A stretch of 64,000 bases of DNA. Source: Planctomycetaceae bacterium. Its GTDB lineage: Bacteria; Planctomycetota; Planctomycetia; Planctomycetales; Planctomycetaceae. The DNA is taken from assembly GCA_002726205.1 (NCBI GenBank), contig PBSL01000013.1:110078-174077 (forward strand), given 5' to 3'. The notes under the pieces are model-generated. The model was not told the DNA's origin. It made no database searches and saw nothing but the letters and a program-made list of their open reading frames with translations. Shown piece after piece: positions 17,911-26,552 of this stretch. Numbering within the stretch: the first letter of the stretch is position 1; each line of letters opens with the position of its first letter. Position numbers and translations under genes: made by a program.

Positions 17911-19461
17911 TCAGCGGGCCGGTGCTTGCCCGGGCCGATCCGGCTCCGAGGGCACCGTAGTGCGAGAGGTCAGTACCCGCAAGCAGAGATAGACGACGAC
18001 GGCGACCGCGAAACCAAACAGCGCGGGACTGATGTCATAAGGAATATCAAGAACGTACCGCCAGAGAATCGTAGCCAGGGGACCGGCGATCATCGACACG
18101 ACGACCGGCCCCCGCTTTTCCGGACGGTAAGCAAACACGCCGACCAGGAACGGCAGTACCATCGCCGGCGCCCAGAAGTCATAGATGAACTCGAGGATCT
18201 CGGCGATATTGCTCCAGGCCAGCGCGCAACCGGCGGCAATGACTCCGGCCACCACGGTGGACCACCTGGCGACCTGCAACAGCCGGGCATCGTCGGCCTG
18301 GGGATCGATGTGCATCCGGTAAATATCCTCCATGACACTTGTTGCCAGGCACGAAAGGCAACTGTCGGCCGATGACATCACCGCGGCGATCAGGGCCGCG
18401 ATCATGATCCCAGCCAGCAACGGAGGAAACGTGGTGCGCATCAGCGCGGGAAAGGCGACCTGGGCCGCATTCGCCCGGGCGGCGCGGTCCTTTTCCGGCG
18501 TCCATTGTGTCGGGTCGGCGGCGCGAATTTCCTGGTACTTTTCCTGAACCGCTGCCTGAACCTTCGGTTCGACGCGGCCGGCCATCGCCAGGGTGAAGGT
18601 CGCCACTGGCAGAAACAACAGCAGGAACAGGCCCCCACCGGCAACACCCATTCGCGCCTCGCGGGCATCCTTGGCGATAAAGCAGCGGACAGCATATGGG
18701 GGCACCAGTGTCTCCCCCAGCAGGAAAGCCCCAAACAGCGTGGCAACCCGCATCCCGGACCAGTGCTCACCGGCAATCTCGAAACTCGACATCCCGACTT
18801 CCGCTCGGGCGGCCAACGCCGTCCAGCCGCCGTGTTTCCACAACAGCCACCCCGAGGCCGTCGCGATTCCGCCGACAAGCACGACGAACTGCAGCACATC
18901 CGTCTTGACGACGGCCCGAATGCCTCCGATCGTCGAATACAACACGACCACCGCCGCCCCCAACAGCACGGCCCACCGCCGGTCAATCTGCAGCACCGTC
19001 TCGGTCACGGTGCCCATCGCGGCCATCTGTGCCACGAGCGCACCGACCAGGAACACGATCCCGCTGACCACTGCAATCCGTCGCGCCAATTCTCCGTATT
19101 GGCGGCCGAAGTACTGAGCGACGGTCACCAGATTCATCCCCCGCAGTCTCGGCGCGATGAACACACCGGTAAAGATCAACTGCAGGTGCCAGGCGCAGGT
19201 GATTACCGCGGCTCCCACCCCAACGGCATAGGCCTTTCCGACGAATCCAATCGACGCACCGCCACCGACCATCGTCGCTGCCGTTGTTGCCAGTACAACA
19301 ATCCAGGGCAATTGTCGACCGGCCACCGTATAGTCGTCAGCGGTATGGATCTCCCTGGCACTGCGAATGCCGATCCAGAGCAATCCGCCGAGATACACTG
19401 CCAGGGTCAACAACTCCCATTCCTGACCGTTCACGACTGTTGTGGCCAACAACGTTTCCAC
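17911..19461 (-). CDS. Sodium:solute symporter (SSS family)
   Basis: A 516-residue transporter with about 13 membrane helices. The start is taken as GTG 19461 because AGGAG lies 8 bases before it; the longer frame to 19623 has no membrane or family features. Family motifs: DDYTVAGRQLPW near 35, TMVGGGASIGF near 60, GGIRAVVKTDVLQF near 170 and SSADSCLSCLAT near 360, which includes the Na2-site serines. Substrates in this family include sugars, amino acids, pantothenate and acetate; the specific one is not visible. It probably forms an operon with the 38-residue protein and is divergent from the DUF4175-like gene. Confidence 0.92.
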   Translation of the reverse strand: METLLATTVVNGQEWELLTLAVYLGGLLWIGIRSAREIHTADDYTVAGRQLPWIVVLATTAATMVGGGASIGFVGKAYAVGVGAAVITCAWHLQLIFTGVFIAPRLRGMNLVTVAQYFGRQYGELARRIAVVSGIVFLVGALVAQMAAMGTVTETVLQIDRRWAVLLGAAVVVLYSTIGGIRAVVKTDVLQFVVLVGGIATASGWLLWKHGGWTALAARAEVGMSSFEIAGEHWSGMRVATLFGAFLLGETLVPPYAVRCFIAKDAREARMGVAGGGLFLLLFLPVATFTLAMAGRVEPKVQAAVQEKYQEIRAADPTQWTPEKDRAARANAAQVAFPALMRTTFPPLLAGIMIAALIAAVMSSADSCLSCLATSVMEDIYRMHIDPQADDARLLQVARWSTVVAGVIAAGCALAWSNIAEILEFIYDFWAPAMVLPFLVGVFAYRPEKRGPVVVSMIAGPLATILWRYVLDIPYDISPALFGFAVAVVVYLCLRVLTSRTTVPSEPDRPGQAPAR

Positions 19462-19656
19462 TGACCTCACTCCTGAATCGCCTCGCGGTAATCGGCCCAC
19501 GAGAGGGCTTTCTACGGACTTTTCCGGTCGGGCCCGAACTTTCTGGGTCGTAGAAATATTCACCAGAAGAAGAGGAACATTCCCGCCCGCAATCGAGTCG
19601 ATTATACTCCCAGCAGGCGACAATTACGCCGCAGGCGCAATTCAGGACACCCGCCG

Positions 19657-22600
19657 ATGGCAAGCACCACACCACACGGCCAGACTCGTTACGTCGATTT
19701 TGACCAATATGTGGATTCAAAACTCAGCGGAACCCGCTCCGCAATTCGCTCGACCGATGTCATGTCGGCGATTGTCGCTTCATCAGTCCTGGTGCTGACC
19801 TACCTGGTCCTGTTCATCATCGCCGACCACTGGATCAGCACGCGTTTCCTGTCTCCCACAACTCGCTTGGTGCTGGGGTTCACCACCCTGGGAACCGCCG
19901 TGGTCTGGTGCGGTTGGCGGATTGGCCTCCCCCATCGCCGTCGCGTCAGTCGACTCTACGCGGCCTGGGAAATCGAGGAATCCGAACCGTCTCTCCAAAG
20001 CAACCTGCTCAACCTTGTTGACCTGCAAGACGCCAAGCGAGATGTCTCCCCCGACGTCATCCACTCGATAGAAAAGCGGGCAGCCGTTGGTCTCTCGCAG
20101 ACCAATCTCGACTCCACCGTCGATCGCCGCCAGCTGATGCGCATTTCCTACGTGCTGTTGAGCCTGGTCGTTGTTGCCTGCATCTACACACTGTTCTCTC
20201 CTAAACCCATCGGGCCATCACTGCTGCGGGCCTTCGGCTCTTTCAGTGCGGTGCCGACACGCACCCGGATTGAACAGATCCAGGTGCAGACTGCCGGCGA
20301 TGACACACAGGTGGACGCCAGCACGTCGCCGGTAGTTCCCGCCGGCTTCCAGCCCACGATCACCGCCGTCGTCCGCGGCTCTCTGGCCGAACAGGATCAC
20401 GTCACACTCTATTACACGACAGCTGACGAACGGTTCGTTGATCAGCAACTTCAGATGAAGCCGGTCAGCGATACCCTGGCCACGTTTGCGTCGCGTGAAT
20501 TCTCCACTGCGTTGATCGGAGAAAATGATCGCGGCCTGCTTCAGGATGTCCGTTTCCATATCACGGCCGGTGACGCTCGAAGCGAAACCTTCACCATCCG
20601 CGTCTCGACCGCTCCCTCCACAACTGTCACCTCCGTCGACTTCGCCTACCCCGAGTACATGCAACTGGACCCGGAATCAAACGATGGTGGAAATGTTGAT
20701 GCCTGGGAAGGGACCACCGTCACCTTCCACGCCACCGCATCACGCCCGGTACGCTCTGCTCGCCTTGTCTTCTCTGATACCGAAGACACGTCCCAGCGTG
20801 CTGAAGAAACGGCAATGCGAATTACCAACGGCACCACGTTGACCGGCCATTGGCGACTCTCTTTTCGTGGCTCCGACCAGGAAGACTACCCCCGGTTCTA
20901 TCGCATTGTCTGCAAGAACGCCGACGGCGCTATCGATCTGCAGCCAACCCTGTATTCCATTGCCATTCGCCCAGACAAGCCCCCCGAAGTCGAGCTGCTT
21001 TCACCCCGGCAGGATCTGGAATTACCGTCAAACGCCGTGTTGCCCCTTCTCATCCGCGCACGTGACCCGGACTTCCAACTCCGCTACCTCACCCTGCGCG
21101 TCGAAAAGGACGGCAAGCAACTCCCCGAGCACAACCGCGAGTTGTTTTCCGGACAGCAGTCGGCTTTCGGGCCGTCCTCGATTGATTTTGCCTTGAAGCC
21201 CCTCGCCCTCAACCCGGGCGACACGATCAGCTACTGGATCGAGGCACGTGACAACAAGATGCCGGTCGGTAACCGTACCAACACCGCCCCCAAATTGAAC
21301 ATCCGTATCACCGAACCCGTCAGCCCCGATGAAGTCAAAAAGCAGCGGGACCAGGCCAGAAAACAACAAGAAAAGGCCGTCCAAGACGCCCGGCGCCAAC
21401 AAGACGAACCTGAGTCAGACGACACCTCCTCGCCTCAACCCGACGACACCAACCGACCTGGCGAGCCTGACCCGCCCCCAGGTGAATCCCCGGAGGCGAA
21501 GGAACCGCCGGCGAATGACCCAGAAAGCAAACCCGAGCAGAAGGACTCCGAGGACAAGCAGCCTCGAGGAGGCGATGACCCACAACAGGGCGACAGCAAC
21601 GGGTCTGACCAGAAGGGCAATTCGTCCAAGAGCGATGGGAAAGACAAGGGCGAAACCAACGGCCAGAAGTCCGACTCCGGTGAGAAGTCCCCCTCCGGGA
21701 ACAAGGACGGTCGCCAACCCGATCGCAAGCCTCTCAGTAAAGACGGATCCGATGACGACGAGGCCATCAAGCGGATTCGTGACCATCAGCGCAAGAAGGA
21801 GCCTGGTGACTCGAACTCCTCACCCGAGCGTAAACCAGAAGACGGTTCTTCCCAACCGCCCTCGCCCGCAAAGGGAGATCAGAAGGGATCCGGCGCCGAC
21901 GCCAACAAGAAGGGCGACCCTGGCAACTCACAGACGTCTGACAAGAACAAGAAGGATGCCAAGCCGTCGTCCAAACCGATGAAGAAGTCCACAGGACCAA
22001 AGCGTCCTGATGACGCCAAAGACCGTCCGACGCCCAAAGCCGGAAAGGGAAATCAGGCCAAGTCGAAGAAGAACCAGAAGGATGGCGCCGCGAAGGCTTC
22101 AAGCGGGGATTCGAAACAGGAGAAGCCTGGCAACAAGAAGACCGCCCCCGCATCCAAGTCAAAAAGCGGCGACAGTGGCACCAGGAAACCATCCGCGAAG
22201 AGCAAGTCCGACGCCAGTGATCCCAAGGCGAAGAATCCCTCCTCCAAACAACCCGCCCAAAAGGGAAAACCCAAACCCGGCACCGGTTCGAGCAAGAGTG
22301 GGGATTCGGGCCAGTCCGGCGACGAGCCGAACAAGGACGGCAAGAAGAAATCAACTGCCAACAAGAAGGGCAGCGGCGACTCCCCCTCTTCCTCCCCGGA
22401 GGGAAAGAAGAAGGGCGTTTCCTCCGGAAAGAAACCGGAGGGTTCAAAGAAAAAGGGGGGAAGCGGAAGTGGAAAGAAGGGCGCCGGCGAATCTGGATCC
22501 AAGGCCGGGAAACCATCGGCTCAGAGCGACAAGCCCGGGGAAGGAACTGCCGGCACCGAATCGAAAACCGGGACCGGCGGCACCGGCGCCCGGCCGGGAA

Positions 22601-23100
22601 CAAACGACCAGGGAGAAGACCCAACGGGCAAGCCGGACGGGAAGCCAGGCCAGGCCCGAGATGCCGAAGGTGGCGAGGATCCGGTCAATGAAGCATTCAC
22701 CAAGCAGGCCGCCAACCTGGTCCTCAAACGAATTGAAGACGACTTGAGACGTGGCAAAGTCGATCCAGAACTCCTCAAACGGCTGGGATGGAACAAGGAC
22801 GACATGAAGAAATTCTCCAGTCGCCTTCGTAAGCAACTCGACACACCCGACTCCGACAGCACTCCCGAAGCGAACGCGCGACGCCGGCAGCTCGATGAAC
22901 TGCTCAAGAGCGTCAACGTTCCCTCTCGCGGTGCACGACGAGTGGGCCGATCCAAACGGAAGCGCACTACTGACGCGTTGAATGCCCAGGATCTGCCGGT
23001 CCCCTTGCAATTCCGAGAGGCCGTCAAGTTGTATCGGCGAAACCTGACGCGCCGAAAGTCCGCCACCCCCCCAAAGGGCGGCGGACGACGTTCACCCTGA
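19657..23100 (+). CDS. Giant DUF4175-like membrane protein with a long polyampholyte region
   Basis: A 1147-residue protein. Three membrane segments: two near 34-90 and one near 165-185. Residues about 200-555 form beta-rich periplasmic-type domains with the PDKPPEVELLSP motif common in planctomycete DUF4175-like proteins. Residues about 556-1005 are a low-complexity stretch built almost only of Lys, Ser, Gly, Asp, Glu, Pro and Gln, predicted to be disordered and not regularly repeated. A helical, charged C-terminus (about 1010-1147) follows. No catalytic motif. Related proteins occur beside MoxR/BatA-type genes in planctomycetes, but none is present here. Function unknown; envelope organisation is a guess. 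A weak -10 (TATACT at 19603-19608) stands upstream. Confidence 0.85.
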   Translation: MASTTPHGQTRYVDFDQYVDSKLSGTRSAIRSTDVMSAIVASSVLVLTYLVLFIIADHWISTRFLSPTTRLVLGFTTLGTAVVWCGWRIGLPHRRRVSRLYAAWEIEESEPSLQSNLLNLVDLQDAKRDVSPDVIHSIEKRAAVGLSQTNLDSTVDRRQLMRISYVLLSLVVVACIYTLFSPKPIGPSLLRAFGSFSAVPTRTRIEQIQVQTAGDDTQVDASTSPVVPAGFQPTITAVVRGSLAEQDHVTLYYTTADERFVDQQLQMKPVSDTLATFASREFSTALIGENDRGLLQDVRFHITAGDARSETFTIRVSTAPSTTVTSVDFAYPEYMQLDPESNDGGNVDAWEGTTVTFHATASRPVRSARLVFSDTEDTSQRAEETAMRITNGTTLTGHWRLSFRGSDQEDYPRFYRIVCKNADGAIDLQPTLYSIAIRPDKPPEVELLSPRQDLELPSNAVLPLLIRARDPDFQLRYLTLRVEKDGKQLPEHNRELFSGQQSAFGPSSIDFALKPLALNPGDTISYWIEARDNKMPVGNRTNTAPKLNIRITEPVSPDEVKKQRDQARKQQEKAVQDARRQQDEPESDDTSSPQPDDTNRPGEPDPPPGESPEAKEPPANDPESKPEQKDSEDKQPRGGDDPQQGDSNGSDQKGNSSKSDGKDKGETNGQKSDSGEKSPSGNKDGRQPDRKPLSKDGSDDDEAIKRIRDHQRKKEPGDSNSSPERKPEDGSSQPPSPAKGDQKGSGADANKKGDPGNSQTSDKNKKDAKPSSKPMKKSTGPKRPDDAKDRPTPKAGKGNQAKSKKNQKDGAAKASSGDSKQEKPGNKKTAPASKSKSGDSGTRKPSAKSKSDASDPKAKNPSSKQPAQKGKPKPGTGSSKSGDSGQSGDEPNKDGKKKSTANKKGSGDSPSSSPEGKKKGVSSGKKPEGSKKKGGSGSGKKGAGESGSKAGKPSAQSDKPGEGTAGTESKTGTGGTGARPGTNDQGEDPTGKPDGKPGQARDAEGGEDPVNEAFTKQAANLVLKRIEDDLRRGKVDPELLKRLGWNKDDMKKFSSRLRKQLDTPDSDSTPEANARRRQLDELLKSVNVPSRGARRVGRSKRKRTTDALNAQDLPVPLQFREAVKLYRRNLTRRKSATPPKGGGRRSP

Positions 23101-23120
23101 ACCTCTTGAGGAGTTCGACG

Positions 23121-23336
23121 TTGGAAATCTCCATCACATACTGCCATCAATGAAACTACGAACCGCAGGCGGCCGGTCTGGCCGCGGCAATCAAGGATCA
23201 TTGCGGCGTTGACGCAACCCTGGTACCCGGCGCCGGAGGCATTTTTGACGTGGTCGCCGACGGCAAGCTCATCTTCAGTAAGCACGAAGTCGAACGCTTC
23301 CCAGAACACGACGAAATCCTCGGCCAGCTTCAATAG
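23121..23336 (+). CDS. SelW-like (Rdx/SelT-SelW-SelH family) selenoprotein with in-frame TGA
   Basis: A 71-residue gene invisible to standard ORF calling. TTG 23121 has GAGGAG 7 bases upstream. The frame reads through one TGA at 23151-23153 and ends at TAG 23334-23336. The product starts with a beta strand and Y-C-H-Q-U-N-Y, the CxxU redox motif (Cys8, Sec11) in the exact place of the Rdx CxxC/CxxU, and continues with LVPGAGGIFDVVADGKLIFS and a final RFPEHDEI, which match the family's thioredoxin-like core. A SECIS-like hairpin follows the TGA. Inferred cytosolic thiol/selenol redox role. It lies 20 bases after the DUF4175-like gene and may share its transcript. Confidence 0.92.
23169..23185 (+). 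promoter_or_regulatory. bacterial SECIS-like hairpin in the SelW-like gene
   Basis: A perfect 6-bp stem (GCGGCC with GGCCGC) closing the loop GGUCU, 19-35 nt from the first base of the UGA. It has the same stem length, loop size and GGUC core as the hairpin in selD, and its distance is close to that in E. coli fdhF. Confidence 0.8.
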
Positions 23337-23477
23337 CTCCAGGCCGCACGCAGGGCTCGCTGTCGTCTTGATTCGCCGGGACGCCGTCGCCGCGGTGAGG
23401 ACGCACGGGCAGGCGTCGTCGCTCTCGGGGGTTTTGTGGTGACCGGCTGGCAGATCGATGTTCAACGGCCGGATCCA

Positions 23478-24962
23478 TCACTCGTCCCCTGTCCCGCCGA
23501 GCTCCTGATAGCCAGCATCCGCCCCACTCCGATAGCCATCATCAGGCCCGCCCCCGCCCCGCCGGGCCCACCAGATACCCGCCAGCAGCAGTGGTATCCC
23601 TGAGAGATTCATGGCAATTCCTATCAGTGCTTCAAAAGGCGAATACAGGAACACGTGATAAAGAAACCATGAATAGAAGATCAGGTAGGCCGCCGGTACC
23701 AGCAGCGAGACCTGGAAAGGGCGTTCCCAATCCGGATGTTTTCGGCGCAGAACGGGTACGGCCAGCACGGCCAGCATGTAGAAAATACTCGAGGAAAAAA
23801 TGATGTAATTGGTCATCAGGTCGAATATCCCTTTGCCCTGTTCCTTGAGTGATGGCACGTACTCGACCATCAGAGTGGAACCAATCAACAACAGGACTCC
23901 CATCCCGGCCTGGATGCAGATCGCGCGAGCGGGCGTGCGAAATCTCGGGTTCACGTCGCCCATCCACCTCAGCAGCGAATCATCGCGGCCTAGTGCGAAG
24001 GGCACCCTCGGTCCCAGCAGCAAGTTGCTGTTGATCGCCCCGAACGTGCTGATCATCACTCCCACTGCCATCAGGGTTCCTCCCACCGGTCCCAGCAGCC
24101 GATCAAACATCAGCACGGCAACCTTCTCCCGGTTTTCCGGAATCGCCATTTCCTGCATGGGCACCACGGCGTGATAGGCAATGTTGGCCGACACGTACAA
24201 CACCGTCAGGATGCAGATTCCGACCAACAACGAACGGGGAATGTTCTTACCGGGGTTCCGCACTTCCTCGGCGACCGGCGTGATGCCATGCCATCCGTTG
24301 TAGGCCCACATCACTGCCAGCAGCACGGCCGCAAAGCGAGTGGCCGCTCCGGGAGTGTCCGCATCGATCGGTAAACCGCCCGCAGCCAGCATTTCCCCGC
24401 TGCCAACTGGTGCCGCCAATGCGAACGGTGTCACGGCAACTGCCAGGACGAAAGCGGCTTTGACCACAGTGGTAACGCTCTGGACCCATCCTCCCCAGAG
24501 CACGCCCGCGATGTTGATCATCGCCAGGCCCACAATCAGGGTGATTGACAGTCCCACGGTCGCGAAACCGGAAATCTGTTGTCCGGTAACTTCTCCCAGG
24601 TGCGCCACGAAAATCAGCGACAGGGCTCCCAGCGATCCCGGATTCCCGAAGATGAATTGGCTCCATCCCTGCAGGTACCCCAGCGGTCGGCCGTAAGCAT
24701 GTTTGAGATAGACATACATGCCGCCGGCTCTCGGCAACATCGCACCCAGTTCGGCGAAGCACAGGCCCCCCAGCAGGCTGAGAACACCTCCGGTCACCCA
24801 GGCAGCAATGATCAGGGGAAATTGCCGTCCGTCAGCGGCTATCTGCCCTGGTTTAGCGAAAATTCCCGAACCGATCACGTTGCCGACGACAATCGCAACG
24901 GCCATGCCGGGCCCTAACGCCCGCACCAGTGACACTCGATCCGTGCGATTCCGATCGATCAC
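23478..24962 (-). CDS. APC-family amino acid permease
   Basis: A 494-residue transporter with about 12 membrane helices starting at GTG 24962, with GGAG eight bases upstream. Helix 1 carries VVGNVIGSGIFAKPG, the unwound substrate-binding G-S-G motif of the amino acid-polyamine-organocation superfamily. RAGGMYVYLKHAYG and FWxW-like segments are also typical. It resembles the LAT/YfnA-type branch. The amino acid transported is not clear. The 141-base gap between its stop and the SelW-like gene holds nothing I recognise. Confidence 0.92.
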   Translation of the reverse strand: MIDRNRTDRVSLVRALGPGMAVAIVVGNVIGSGIFAKPGQIAADGRQFPLIIAAWVTGGVLSLLGGLCFAELGAMLPRAGGMYVYLKHAYGRPLGYLQGWSQFIFGNPGSLGALSLIFVAHLGEVTGQQISGFATVGLSITLIVGLAMINIAGVLWGGWVQSVTTVVKAAFVLAVAVTPFALAAPVGSGEMLAAGGLPIDADTPGAATRFAAVLLAVMWAYNGWHGITPVAEEVRNPGKNIPRSLLVGICILTVLYVSANIAYHAVVPMQEMAIPENREKVAVLMFDRLLGPVGGTLMAVGVMISTFGAINSNLLLGPRVPFALGRDDSLLRWMGDVNPRFRTPARAICIQAGMGVLLLIGSTLMVEYVPSLKEQGKGIFDLMTNYIIFSSSIFYMLAVLAVPVLRRKHPDWERPFQVSLLVPAAYLIFYSWFLYHVFLYSPFEALIGIAMNLSGIPLLLAGIWWARRGGGGPDDGYRSGADAGYQELGGTGDE

Positions 24963-25028
24963 GCGGCCTCTCCGGGTTTCTGCTCACACGTGTTTGACGT
25001 TCCACCCAAGACCCGACCGGCGCAATCG

Positions 25029-25832
25029 TCAGAACCCCGCTTCGCCGCCGCCGCCGGATTCCTCGCCGGGAGCCAACGGCTGCGGGACCGCTCCCGTGAT
25101 CTGGATCCATTCCAGGCAATGAGTAATCCCAGTATCCAACTTGACTGGACTCGTCGTGTTGGCAGGGATCTCAAACAAGAACGCAAACTGCAGATGTTCC
25201 GAATCAGCCGGTGCGTCGTTGTCTTCCGTGTTTGCCGTTGCTCGTGCCGGGTACAAGTACAACCGAAATTCAGTGTTTCCCCTGCTCAGCTCGACCAGGG
25301 TGTAGTCCTTTGGTTCGACATAACCGCCCCGCTTGGGGATCTGTTCGTACTTCCACTCCGCCTCAGCTGGTGAATCCATTCCCAGTGCGCCCACCAGCTG
25401 GCTCACCAGATCTTCGTGAAATTCCATTGGATTGACGTTGCTGGTCCCTTCATTGCGTTGCTGGAATTGCGTGTAGTTGCCGAACAGGTACATCCGGCTT
25501 CGCCCCGCCGCCTCCTTGCCGGTCTCCTTATTGACGACAAACGAGTTCCAGCTGCCCAGCAACCCGGGAAGTTCTCGTCGGCCAAACGGATGCTGCCGAC
25601 TGCGTTGCCCGGCCTCAATCCAGCGGAAGCGGGCCGGAACCCTGAAAGTGATCCCAAATTCAGACACACCTTCTTCGACATGTCCAGAAAGCGAGGTATT
25701 GACACGTCCCAGGTACTCGTAATAGCTGGCTGACGCCTGCATTCGAGACTCGTACTGCTGCCAACCGCAACCACACACGGCCACGACCAACAGCAACAGG
25801 AGGTTCGCCAGGGCCCTGCCAATCATCGCCAT
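25029..25832 (-). CDS. Hypothetical lipoprotein
   Basis: A 267-residue protein; ATG 25832 is chosen because a lipoprotein signal (LLLLLVVAVCGCGW) begins about 10 residues later, while the upstream frame overlaps the NYN gene. After lipidation the chain is soluble, with aromatic-rich beta segments (FGITFRVPARFRW, EFRLYLYPARAT) and a Gly/Glu-rich tail. I do not recognise the family. It lies 64 bases downstream of the NYN nuclease gene and may be the last member of the pyrB unit. Function unknown. Confidence 0.7.
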   Translation of the reverse strand: MAMIGRALANLLLLLVVAVCGCGWQQYESRMQASASYYEYLGRVNTSLSGHVEEGVSEFGITFRVPARFRWIEAGQRSRQHPFGRRELPGLLGSWNSFVVNKETGKEAAGRSRMYLFGNYTQFQQRNEGTSNVNPMEFHEDLVSQLVGALGMDSPAEAEWKYEQIPKRGGYVEPKDYTLVELSRGNTEFRLYLYPARATANTEDNDAPADSEHLQFAFLFEIPANTTSPVKLDTGITHCLEWIQITGAVPQPLAPGEESGGGGEAGF

Positions 25833-25896
25833 CTTGCTCTCGTTGTGTCCGCTGCCCGTCGAGTCTGCCCGATTGTCAGTGGATCGGACGTGGTCG

Positions 25897-26541
25897 TCAA
25901 GCGGGTGGCTCCGGCGGTTCCCCCGCTTCCCGCAGTGCCTCGTGTCCCCGGCGCAGAAGTTCTTCCCACGTGGTATCGACTTCACCCAGCAGCGGTTCTG
26001 CTCCCACCGGCTCCGCCAACTCCTCACTCGAGCAGTCGATACCGAATTCTCTCGACCACGCCTCCACCTCTCCCGGCGGTAATCCCCTCATTCCGAACTT
26101 CTTTTCTTCCTGAGACGAGAGCGGTTCCTTTTTCGAGGACAACTGCCCTGACTCCCAGAACTCGTCGCTGTCGACATAACGACACCCTCTCCGCCTCGCC
26201 GCTTTCTGCAAACGATGGTCACTCGAAATTATGCAGAGCTGCCTTGGCGCAGAATGTCCGGCAATCAGTGATTCGATTCTGCTGTCGGCGTCCTCACCCA
26301 CCGCGAACATGACGTCAATGCCCGCAAAGCGAAGACGCGACACGGCGCCGGTGGGCGCGTGCACCGCGTCAAACACGACCGTGGTCCGTTCTCGCTGTTG
26401 CTGGACCAGGCGTTCGGCCAATCCACGTAACAGACGTTGCCGGCAGGCCTCGTACTCGCCCGGGCCGTATTGATCTCGCGCGAAACCGACGGCATACAGC
26501 AGGTTGTAGCCATCGATCAGTAGAAATTCGATGGCCACCAC
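25897..26541 (-). CDS. NYN-domain ribonuclease (YacP/Rae1-like)
   Basis: A 214-residue protein starting at GTG 26541 or the adjacent GTG 26538; GAGG lies just upstream. The N-terminal 170 residues form a PIN-like NYN domain: FLLIDGYNLLYA (first acidic residue), TVVFDAVHAP, ADSRIESLI and IISSDHRLQ, which supply the conserved aspartates for metal-dependent RNA cleavage. B. subtilis Rae1 of this family cuts mRNA in the ribosome. The C-terminus is an acidic extension ending in a Pro/Glu-rich tail. It is 11 bases after the dihydroorotase-like gene, so co-transcribed with it. Confidence 0.88.
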   Translation of the reverse strand: MVAIEFLLIDGYNLLYAVGFARDQYGPGEYEACRQRLLRGLAERLVQQQRERTTVVFDAVHAPTGAVSRLRFAGIDVMFAVGEDADSRIESLIAGHSAPRQLCIISSDHRLQKAARRRGCRYVDSDEFWESGQLSSKKEPLSSQEEKKFGMRGLPPGEVEAWSREFGIDCSSEELAEPVGAEPLLGEVDTTWEELLRRGHEALREAGEPPEPPA

Positions 26542-26552
26542 GGCACCTCACA

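Noticed and set aside
19580..19608. Possible promoter of the DUF4175-like gene
   Set aside because: The -10 TATACT is good but the -35 (TTCCCG) matches poorly, so it is mentioned only in the gene entry.
21335..22624. Long minus-strand frames opposite the low-complexity part of the DUF4175-like gene
   Set aside because: They mirror the Lys/Ser/Gly-rich codons of the plus strand and have no ribosome site or domain.
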